Source of the DNA: an uncultured Alphaproteobacteria bacterium
GTDB lineage: Bacteria; Pseudomonadota; Alphaproteobacteria; Puniceispirillales; UBA1172
NCBI GenBank assembly: GCA_958431225.1
Contig: OY288107.1
Span: 434,001 to 498,000 of the forward strand
Length of the DNA: 64,000 nucleotides
Direction of reading: 5' to 3'
Below are positions 37,081 to 43,518 of the stretch, piece after piece. The stretch's first letter is position 1. Each line of letters opens with the position of its first letter. A model generated the notes under the pieces. That model was not told where the DNA came from. It worked only from the letters and a program-made list of their open reading frames with translations, and did not search any database. The translations under genes and the position numbers were made by a program.

Positions 37081-37629
37081 TTAGCTGTTATTTTGCGTAT
37101 TTTCTTTCGCTAATTTCATACATTCGATTCGCGCACCATTCACTAGTAATGGATGGACACCCCACAGGTTGTGTTTAGTATTCAATGGTGGCTTGTGTTC
37201 TTTTATGAATTCTTTCTCTGCTTCCCCCGCATCAGATTTCATGATGCAAAAAGTGTAAGTGCAATATTTTTGTATCCAATGTGAAAGTTCTTTTTCTTTC
37301 TCAAATCTATATTGCTTTGCTTCGTCGCTAGAGTAGTAGGGTTTTAGTTCTAGCTGCTTGTACAACATAGCACCAATCGCCCGTCGAAAAGCGCTCGTCT
37401 TTGAATCTGTGCCAGCGAAATGTGTTTTCAATCTGCCCCTTAAACCCTTTTTAGATTTAGTCTGCCCAATATACAAAAGATTTTTTTCATTCCGCAAATC
37501 CGCTTGCCAATCTTTAGGGGCAACGCTGACATCGGGTAAAAAGATGGCGTATATGCCAGCATCGCGAGGAACGGCGTCCTCACCACTCCACCGCAACGGC
37601 TCTTTGTCAACAAGTGTGATTTCTGTCAT
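37081..37629 (-). CDS. GIY-YIG nuclease-like protein, copy 1 of a tandem pair
   Basis: A 182-residue protein with the GIY-YIG elements DAGIYAIFLPDV, LLYIGQTKSKKGLRGRLKTH and EKEFIKEHKPPLNTKHN. The start MTEITLVDKEP lies 8 bp after the stop of copy 2. ATG at 37641 overlapping that stop is also possible. It is paralogous to the upstream gene over its full length. The metal-binding Glu appears in the last motif. Confidence 0.75.
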   Translation of the reverse strand: MTEITLVDKEPLRWSGEDAVPRDAGIYAIFLPDVSVAPKDWQADLRNEKNLLYIGQTKSKKGLRGRLKTHFAGTDSKTSAFRRAIGAMLYKQLELKPYYSSDEAKQYRFEKEKELSHWIQKYCTYTFCIMKSDAGEAEKEFIKEHKPPLNTKHNLWGVHPLLVNGARIECMKLAKENTQNNS

Positions 37630-37637
37630 ACCTAACC

Positions 37638-38249
37638 TCATATTTGGATTATTTTTGCCAATTTTCTGCATTCGCTTCGTGCGCTTTTTAGCAATGGATG
37701 CGTGTATGGGTTGTCAGTGTCATTCAATGGCGGTTTGAAATGTCCTATGAGTCCTGCCTCTTTTTCCTCTATATATTCGGCTTCCATAGGGCAAAAAGTG
37801 AAGGCGCAATTTTCCTGTATCCAATTTGACAGCGGTTCTTCTCGCTGGAAACTATACCTGCCGTTTTTTTTGTAGTCGGCGGTGCGATATATGAGTTCTA
37901 GGTCTAGGCCTGTGTGCAATAACATGGCGCCGACCGATCTCCGAAAAGTGCTATTTGATGAATCGCCACTCGTGCCATGTTCTCTGGGTTTGCCATTCAA
38001 GCCAGATATGTCGCCAGTAAAATGCTTGCTCAATCTGCTCTTCAAACCATCTTCAGCTTTTCCAATATACAAAAGATTGCGTTCATTCTGCAAATCCCCT
38101 TTCCAATCTCTCTGCAAATCCGCTTGCCAAGTGTCAGGGGCTGCGTTGATATCGGGCAGGAAGATGGCGTATATGCCAGCCTCGCGGGGAACAGCGTCCG
38201 CACTGCCCCACTGCAACGGTTCTTCATCAAATAGCGATTTTTCTATCAT
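37638..38249 (-). CDS. GIY-YIG nuclease-like protein, copy 2 of a tandem pair
   Basis: A 203-residue paralogue of the downstream gene. Elements are EAGIYAIFLPDINAAPDTWQ, LLYIGKAEDGLKSRLSKHF, AFTFCPMEAEYIEEKEA and HFKPPLNDTDNPYTHPLL. It carries an extra segment (HFTGDISGLNGKPREHGTSG). The pair is transcribed towards the small methyltransferase gene and abuts tRNA-Leu. Confidence 0.75.
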   Translation of the reverse strand: MIEKSLFDEEPLQWGSADAVPREAGIYAIFLPDINAAPDTWQADLQRDWKGDLQNERNLLYIGKAEDGLKSRLSKHFTGDISGLNGKPREHGTSGDSSNSTFRRSVGAMLLHTGLDLELIYRTADYKKNGRYSFQREEPLSNWIQENCAFTFCPMEAEYIEEKEAGLIGHFKPPLNDTDNPYTHPLLKSARSECRKLAKIIQI

Positions 38250-38280
38250 GTCTACGCCTCCCCAAAAAAAGTAAAAAAAA

Positions 38281-38369
38281 TGGTGCGGCTGAGAAGACTC
38301 GAACTTCCACGGGCTGTTAAGCCCACAGCGACCTCAACGCTGCGCGTCTACCAGTTCCGCCACAGCCGC
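38281..38369 (-). tRNA. tRNA-Leu (anticodon GAG)
   Basis: Read on the minus strand it folds into a full type II tRNA. The acceptor stem is GCGGCTG/CAGCCGC with encoded CCA. The anticodon stem CAGCG/CGCTG holds the loop TTGAGGT, so the anticodon is GAG. There is a long variable arm (TGGGCTTAACAGCCC) and a GTTCGAG T-loop. It is the intact member of a duplicated block. Confidence 0.95.
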
Positions 38370-38604
38370 ACTTTATGACGCTCATTCTTGCGTCTTTGGT
38401 ATAACTATGCGATAACAGATAAATTGATTTAACGCAAGCCTGAAACTTATGCCTTCGCCTGTTGAACCATATTCTTTGCCTTTCTCGCGCCCTGCTTGCT
38501 TTCGTGGGTTTGGCGGGGTGACGGTTTGGGTTGGGGGGGTGCCTATTGGTTATGATGATGCGGTGGCGGCGATGGAAGCACGAGTTGCTGGGATTGCGGC
38601 GGCG
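38282..38604 (+). repeat. Left copy of duplicated tRNA-Leu/lipB block
   Basis: Matches 42284-42566. It contains the complete tRNA, the 79-bp spacer (nearly identical in both copies) and the first part of lipB. The copies differ by scattered substitutions within lipB and by a 37-bp deletion in the other tRNA. Confidence 0.85.
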
Positions 38605-38622
38605 TGGGCAGGATGTGCGCGC
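38449..38622 (+). pseudogene. Truncated lipB 5' fragment
   Basis: Starts MPSPVEPYSLPFSRPACFRG, like the intact gene (MSSPVEPYSLPFSRPACFRG). It follows lipB to the Gly-Ile-Ala-Ala stretch and then jumps to GGGCAGGATGTGCGCGC, which in the intact lipB lies about 200 bp further on. It then runs into an unrelated repeat. It lacks the catalytic core and cannot be functional. Confidence 0.85.
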
Positions 38623-38623
38623 G

Positions 38624-38663
38624 TTTTAGGACAGGACGCTTTTTGGGGGGATTTTAAAGTGCT
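38624..38663 (+). repeat. Short direct repeat, right copy
   Basis: TTTTAGGACAGGACGCTTTTT, then GGGGGGATTTTAAAGTGC, matching 35753-35797 with a shorter homopolymer run. Confidence 0.65.
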
Positions 38664-38715
38664 TCGCGGGGCGTGGATGTTTATCGATTGTCGGATAATG
38701 ATTGTGAAAATTCCC

Positions 38716-38744
38716 TTGACAATTTGAATTTTTTTAATTACACT
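38716..38744 (+). promoter_or_regulatory. Putative sigma-70 promoter of the Z1 operon
   Basis: TTGACA at 38716-38721 and TACACT at 38739-38744 are separated by 17 bp, a near-ideal promoter. The operon start is 54-66 bp downstream. Confidence 0.6.
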
Positions 38745-38809
38745 AGTGCTTTATCAGTTTCTTATTCTACGTATACTTGTCCATGTAACTAGAAAAAATG
38801 GGGATGGCG

Positions 38810-40663
38810 ATGACAGATTATAAAGCAATGGTTGGTAATGTTGGTGATAATCAATACGAAAAGCGTGTTGATTATCTTAAGGGTGCGGGTTTAGAAACCA
38901 CACAAATTGAAAGCACCGTCAAACAAATTGATTTAACAGCGAAGAGCAAATCCTTTGTCATTTTTGGCGAGCCACAAAGCGGCAAGACCGAGATGATGAT
39001 CGCTTTGAATGCTTATTTGATGGATAAAGGATATGCTGTAGTAATAAACCTAATGACTGATAATGTTGCTTTATTGAATCAGAGTATGACTAGATTTAAA
39101 GCTGCGGATTTAAGTCCCGCACCAAAACAATTTTCTGAGTTACCGGATGATGCTAGTGAAATACGAAAGCAACCAAAATGGATTATTTTTTCAAAAAAGA
39201 ACGCTCGAGACTTAGAAAAGCTTATAGAGCAACTTCGATTAGTTGAAAATGTTGTTATTATTGACGATGAAGCGGACTACGCTACTCCAAACGCCAAAAT
39301 TAATCGGGATGAAAAAACAAAAATAAATGAATTAATTGGCAAGCTTTTAGAAAAAAATAATAGCCACTATATTGGCGTTACTGCAACTCCGGCTCGACTG
39401 GATTTAAATAACACTTTTGACAATGTTGCAAAAGATTGGGTTAGATTTGATCCATACTCTGGCTATGTTGGGCAAGATTTTTTCTTCCCTGAAAATTCGG
39501 AAATGCTGCAATATAGAAGCCATTTTTTTGATCCTGACAAAAACGACTCAAACACGAAATTAGAACCAGCTATTTTCCATTTTTTGTGTGGCGTTGCGGA
39601 ACAACACCTTACCAGAAATAATAAAGAAAACTTTTCCATGATCATACATACTAGTGGTAAAATTGGTGAACACAAAGAGGATATTGAAAATGTCTCAAAG
39701 GTTGTTAGGAAATTGCAAGATCCCAACAATGCAAATTTTAATGCATCCTGTCGTAAAATATTGGAAATAGCTGAGAAAAAATATGATGGCGATGCAGAAG
39801 AAATTTTGGAATTTATATTGAATAATATCTGGAGAAAACAAATTGTTGAAGTTAATACTGAAGGGAAAAAGCAGCGGAAAACGCAAGATATAGATGATGC
39901 ATTGAAACCTACATGCTTATTTTCATTCGTAATAGGTGGAAATATTATATCTCGAGGCATAACATTCGATAATTTATTATCTATGTATTTTACTAGAACA
40001 GTCAAAGGTAAATTCACTCAAGATACATATATTCAGCGCGCTAGGATGTTTGGACACAGAGATAAATACAAGTGTGATTTTCAACTTTGGGCTCCCGAGC
40101 CTCTAATGCAAGAGTGGGCTAAATGCTTTTTATTTCACAAATTAGCAATCCAATCCATTATAAAAAATAATAACGTACCAACATGGATATCTGACAAAAC
40201 CGTATTCCCTACATCAAGCGCTTCAATCGATAGATCATCTGTCGACTTTGAAGGCGGTGAAATGTCATGGGCAGTTTTTAAATTTGATGAAAATCGCCAT
40301 GAAAGGTGTATGGTATCTGAAAAATCTACTGAGGAAATTTTGAAGGAAATGAAGCAAACTTTCAAGGCACATGAATTTCCTGAACACATCTTCGAATATT
40401 TACTTACAGAAGCTCGTGCTGATTCGAATAATATTTGTTTTCATAAAGCCTCTGAATTTGGCGGTTCTAGCTCAAAATATTCTGATGAAGAGGTGAAATC
40501 TATACAAAGAAAGAAGGGTATTTTTTCTACTAACGAATATAAACGAGGAAACAGGCCTGATGCATTGCACCACTTAAAGATATTCTATAATCATCACGGC
40601 GACGCAAGATTACTCTATAAGGTGCAAGGCAACAAAATAAGATTCATACAAAGAAATCAATGA
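38810..40663 (+). CDS. Z1-domain superfamily 2 helicase-like ATPase, restriction-associated
   Basis: A 617-residue protein (621 from an upstream ATG at 38798; 38810 is preferred for its GGGGA site). ATPase motifs counted from 38798 are Walker A FGEPQSGKTEMM at 56-67, Walker B VIIDDEADYATPN at 153-165 and GVTATPAR at 193-200. The Z1 part has GGNIISRGITFDNL and TYIQRARMFGHR. Z1 proteins are known from MORC/MutL-like restriction systems together with methyltransferases and nucleases. It overlaps the next gene by 4 bp. The gene is AT-rich, unlike the flanking core genes. Confidence 0.88.
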   Translation: MTDYKAMVGNVGDNQYEKRVDYLKGAGLETTQIESTVKQIDLTAKSKSFVIFGEPQSGKTEMMIALNAYLMDKGYAVVINLMTDNVALLNQSMTRFKAADLSPAPKQFSELPDDASEIRKQPKWIIFSKKNARDLEKLIEQLRLVENVVIIDDEADYATPNAKINRDEKTKINELIGKLLEKNNSHYIGVTATPARLDLNNTFDNVAKDWVRFDPYSGYVGQDFFFPENSEMLQYRSHFFDPDKNDSNTKLEPAIFHFLCGVAEQHLTRNNKENFSMIIHTSGKIGEHKEDIENVSKVVRKLQDPNNANFNASCRKILEIAEKKYDGDAEEILEFILNNIWRKQIVEVNTEGKKQRKTQDIDDALKPTCLFSFVIGGNIISRGITFDNLLSMYFTRTVKGKFTQDTYIQRARMFGHRDKYKCDFQLWAPEPLMQEWAKCFLFHKLAIQSIIKNNNVPTWISDKTVFPTSSASIDRSSVDFEGGEMSWAVFKFDENRHERCMVSEKSTEEILKEMKQTFKAHEFPEHIFEYLLTEARADSNNICFHKASEFGGSSSKYSDEEVKSIQRKKGIFSTNEYKRGNRPDALHHLKIFYNHHGDARLLYKVQGNKIRFIQRNQ

Positions 40664-41109
40664 TTAGTGATGCTTACAAATATCATGGTGCGGCGCTAGC
40701 ATTTTTGATTGATAGCCTGAATAAGCCGCTAATGATTGAAAAAGCCTATGATGACAAGCATGGCTTTTTTCTGATTTGTGGTCAGTGTCCGCTTTATCTA
40801 AAATTTTCAAGAACACGAAGAGGGTATTGGAGTTTTTCATTTAGCGATGAACAACAATTTTTATGCTCTGAACTTGCCGAAAAATACGGCGATTGCATTG
40901 TTGGACTGATTTGTGGAGCCGACGGCATAGTTGGTATTAAACACGAACAAATGAGGCAGTTAATCCATTTTTCGCTAGAAAAATCTGAGAATGTGTCTGT
41001 AAAGAGAAAATTAAGCGGGACATATTTGGTCAGCGGTAGTAAAGGTAAACTTAAGCACCAACTAAATCGCAATTCACTACCCACAGCAATCGGAGATTAT
41101 ATCAAATGA
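40660..41109 (+). CDS. Unknown 149-aa protein between the Z1 helicase and the methyltransferase
   Basis: Not recognised. It overlaps both neighbours by 4 bp (ATGA at 40660 and at 41106), so all three are translationally coupled. The predicted structure mixes strands and helices: FFLICGQCPLYLKFSRTRRG, YWSFSFSDEQQF, YGDCIVGLICGADGIVGIKH. The C-terminus is basic (KRKLSGTYLVSGSKGKLKHQ). I see no firm nuclease motif. By position it could be the cleaving or target-reading subunit, since no other nuclease is encoded in the operon. Confidence 0.7.
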   Translation: MISDAYKYHGAALAFLIDSLNKPLMIEKAYDDKHGFFLICGQCPLYLKFSRTRRGYWSFSFSDEQQFLCSELAEKYGDCIVGLICGADGIVGIKHEQMRQLIHFSLEKSENVSVKRKLSGTYLVSGSKGKLKHQLNRNSLPTAIGDYIK

Positions 41110-42278
41110 AGTATGTTCACCCCTTTCCAGCTAGAATGGCGCCTGAAATCATTTTAGAAGAAATTAAGAATCTACCCAAAAAGTCTGTTGTTCTTGACCC
41201 TATGTGTGGTTCAGGAATGACTTTAAGCCATTGCTCACAACACGGATTGAAATCCATTGGTTGTGATATTGATCCACTGGCTCAGCTTATTTCTAGTGTT
41301 GCATCAACCTCCATAGTTGTTGACGAAGTATGGAAGGAATATGAAAATTTAATGAAATTTATAAAATCAACGCCCAAAAACCAAATTTCACTAGATTGGA
41401 TTGACAATGACGATGAAACATCAAATTTCATAAATTATTGGTTCGCCCCAAAACAGCAAAAGCAGTTGCGAAAATTTGCGGCGTATTTTTCCGACTCGTC
41501 AATTGATTCGTCAGATAGGCACATTAAACTCCTTAAAGTGGCACTCAGTAGGTTAATCATTACAAGCAAGCCAAAAATTTCATTGGCAAGAGATACCGCA
41601 CATAGTCGCCCCCATAAAGTCATTACAGAAAATGACTTTGATATAATGGCGCATTATGAAAAATCAGTTCAGCACGTCATTACGTCATTGCAAAGAATTG
41701 ATCCAAAAACCGATGCTGAAATCCATCTTTCTTGCGCTAAAAATATGGTGTCTATTCCGGATAATACAATCGATGCAATCATCACATCGCCACCTTATTT
41801 GAATGCAATTGATTATTTAAGAGGGCATAAATTTTCTTTGGTTTGGTTTGGGTATAAAATATCAGAATTAAGAGCAATTCGGACAGATTCTGCTGGTTCA
41901 GCAAAATCATATAACTATGACGACGTGGAATTTAGCGCATTACTCAATTCAATTGGTTTAAAAGAAATCGACCATCAAACAAGTAGGCTATTAAGCAGAT
42001 ATTTAGTGGATCTTAGTGGAATTATCTCAGAAATGAAAAGAGTTCTGAAAAAAAACAAGCCTGCTTATGTTGTCATTGGAAATTCAAACATTAAAGGCAA
42101 CCATATACAGAACAACAAAATTCTACAATTTGCCGCAAAACGAATTGGTTTTACAGTCAAAGACGAAAAAACACGGGAAATACCCGATAGTAAAAGATAT
42201 TTACCAATTCAAGTTTCAAATAACAATGCACTGGCTTCACGTATGCGGACGGAGCATATAATTCAGTTGCAAGGATAA
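41106..42278 (+). CDS. DNA amino-methyltransferase of the Z1 operon
   Basis: A 390-residue methyltransferase. The N-terminal YVHPFPARMAPEI and SAM loop VVLDPMCGSGMTLSH (residues 28-42) precede the catalytic TSPPYLNAIDYLRGHK (SPPY at 228-231). SPPY is common in N4-cytosine enzymes, but adenine cannot be excluded. A conserved-looking helical insert between the motifs may read the target. It is the last gene of the coupled operon and probably protects host sites. Confidence 0.88.
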   Translation: MKYVHPFPARMAPEIILEEIKNLPKKSVVLDPMCGSGMTLSHCSQHGLKSIGCDIDPLAQLISSVASTSIVVDEVWKEYENLMKFIKSTPKNQISLDWIDNDDETSNFINYWFAPKQQKQLRKFAAYFSDSSIDSSDRHIKLLKVALSRLIITSKPKISLARDTAHSRPHKVITENDFDIMAHYEKSVQHVITSLQRIDPKTDAEIHLSCAKNMVSIPDNTIDAIITSPPYLNAIDYLRGHKFSLVWFGYKISELRAIRTDSAGSAKSYNYDDVEFSALLNSIGLKEIDHQTSRLLSRYLVDLSGIISEMKRVLKKNKPAYVVIGNSNIKGNHIQNNKILQFAAKRIGFTVKDEKTREIPDSKRYLPIQVSNNNALASRMRTEHIIQLQG

Positions 42279-42283
42279 AAAAA

Positions 42284-42334
42284 GGTGCGGATGAGAAGAC
42301 TCGAACTTCCACGAGTTATTAAGCCCACAGCCGC
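42284..42334 (-). pseudogene. Degenerate tRNA-Leu remnant
   Basis: Matches both ends of the intact tRNA-Leu at 38281-38369 but lacks the 37 bp between two CACAG repeats. That removes the D-arm and anticodon arm. The CCA end and acceptor stem also carry changes. It cannot fold as a tRNA. Confidence 0.85.
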
Positions 42335-42566
42335 ACTTTATGACGCTCATTCTTGCGTCTTTGGTATAACTATGCGATAACAGATAAACTGATTTAACGC
42401 AAGCCTGAAACTTATGTCTTCGCCTGTTGAACCATATTCTTTGCCTTTCTCGCGCCCTGCTTGCTTCCGCGGCTTTGGTGGGGTGGCGGTTTGGGTTGGG
42501 GTTGTGCCTATTGGTTATGATGATGCGGTGGCGGCGATGGAGGCGCGGGTTGCTGGGATTGCGGCG
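42284..42566 (+). repeat. Right copy of duplicated tRNA-Leu/lipB block
   Basis: Counterpart of 38282-38604. It holds the tRNA remnant, the same spacer (one substitution noticed) and the 5' end of the intact lipB. Confidence 0.85.
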
Positions 42567-43160
42567 GGTGCGGCGCGCGAGGCTCTGTGGTTTTTGGAAC
42601 ATGCGCCGGTCTATACTGGCGGCAGTTCGGTCGGCAGTTCGGGGGGGGCGGCGGATATTCGGTTGGATGCGGGCGCGGTACCTGTGCGTCATGTTGGGCG
42701 TGGGGGGCAATGGACTTACCATGCGCCGGGGCAGAGAATTATCTATATTATGCTTAATTTGCGTGAGCGCGGGCAGGATGTGCGCGCATTTATTCGCGGC
42801 ATTGAGGCATGGGTGATTGCCGCATTAAGCGAATTTGGCATCGCCGCAAGCCCACGTCAGGGCGCGCCCGGCGTCTGGTTAGCGCGCGCGGATGCAGTGC
42901 CGAATCAAAAAATAGCGGCGATTGGCGTGCGCCTAACCCGCTGGGTGAGCTGGCACGGCGTTGCTATCAATGTGGATGCAAAAATGTTGCAAGGATTTCA
43001 AAAAATCACCCCCTGCGGCATCGCCGACACCGAAACCGTTGCTATCAATTCGGAAATAAAAACCCCTGCGGAAACGCCAAAACTAATGCACCAATTAGAC
43101 ACCGCCCTAGAAACCCATTTCCCCACAACCCTCGGCAACTATATGCGCTTTAGTGGATGA
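42414..43160 (+). CDS. lipB: Octanoyl-[acyl-carrier-protein]:protein octanoyltransferase
   Basis: Moves octanoyl groups from acyl carrier protein to lipoyl domains, the first step of lipoate synthesis. Conserved parts are LWFLEHAPVYTGG, VPVRHVGRGGQWTYHAPGQ, GVWLARADAVPNQKIAAIGV and RWVSWHGVAINVD. It is 248 residues. The catalytic Cys is in ITPCGIADTE. The intact gene sits right after the tRNA remnant; its promoter must lie in the duplicated spacer or in the Z1 operon. Confidence 0.93.
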   Translation: MSSPVEPYSLPFSRPACFRGFGGVAVWVGVVPIGYDDAVAAMEARVAGIAAGAAREALWFLEHAPVYTGGSSVGSSGGAADIRLDAGAVPVRHVGRGGQWTYHAPGQRIIYIMLNLRERGQDVRAFIRGIEAWVIAALSEFGIAASPRQGAPGVWLARADAVPNQKIAAIGVRLTRWVSWHGVAINVDAKMLQGFQKITPCGIADTETVAINSEIKTPAETPKLMHQLDTALETHFPTTLGNYMRFSG

Positions 43161-43518
43161 GGGTGGTTAGGGCTTCGGCAAGCACATCCAACGCTTTTTC
43201 CGCGTCTTTTTCTAATATTTCTGCATCGTCTTTTGCGTCCATGAAGCCGCCTTGACCCCCTGCGTAATGGACTATTCCGTTGCGGCGAATCCTGAGCCAA
43301 TGGGATTGGCGATTTTTGTAAGCAATAGATTTGGCGAAGTTGTCTGCTTGTGCTGGCGCGCCGCTTGGCTCGTTTAGGGCTATGTCCAAAATTGCCGCCG
43401 CTAGGATGATTATTGTGGCGTGTTGGTTGGTTTGTTTTGCCGCCATTAACTCATCGCCTAGTTTTTTGGCGTGGGGTCCTAATGCGCCCAACAATGTCTC
43501 TAGTGATGTTGCGCTCAT
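43150..43518 (-). CDS. Hypothetical protein (122 aa) downstream of pccA
   Basis: Not recognised. It is mostly helical: LETLLGALGPHAKKLGDELM, ATIIILAAAILDIALNE, KDAEKALDVLAEALTTLI, with SHWLRIRRNGIVHYAGG in the middle. The Asn-Gly-Ile-Val-His motif resembles HEPN-like or DUF4145-like helical domains, but this is weak. The start overlaps the pccA stop by 4 bp, so it belongs to that operon. Its 3' end overlaps convergent lipB by 11 bp. Confidence 0.65.
   Translation of the reverse strand: MSATSLETLLGALGPHAKKLGDELMAAKQTNQHATIIILAAAILDIALNEPSGAPAQADNFAKSIAYKNRQSHWLRIRRNGIVHYAGGQGGFMDAKDDAEILEKDAEKALDVLAEALTTLIH

Noticed and set aside
37081-38249. Tandem GIY-YIG similarity as a possible CRISPR array
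   Set aside because: The similarity is between whole protein-coding genes. There are no short regularly spaced repeats, and no CRISPR array was seen anywhere.
38281-38369. Phage-type attachment site at tRNA-Leu with an integrase
   Set aside because: The duplicated block runs through the whole tRNA into lipB, far longer than an att core, and no integrase gene is present.
38798-40663. Z1 protein as a UvrD-like or DEAD-box RNA helicase
   Set aside because: The DDEAD Walker B is shared, but GGNIISRGITFDNL and TYIQRARMFGHR fit the Z1 group, and the methyltransferase partner supports that.
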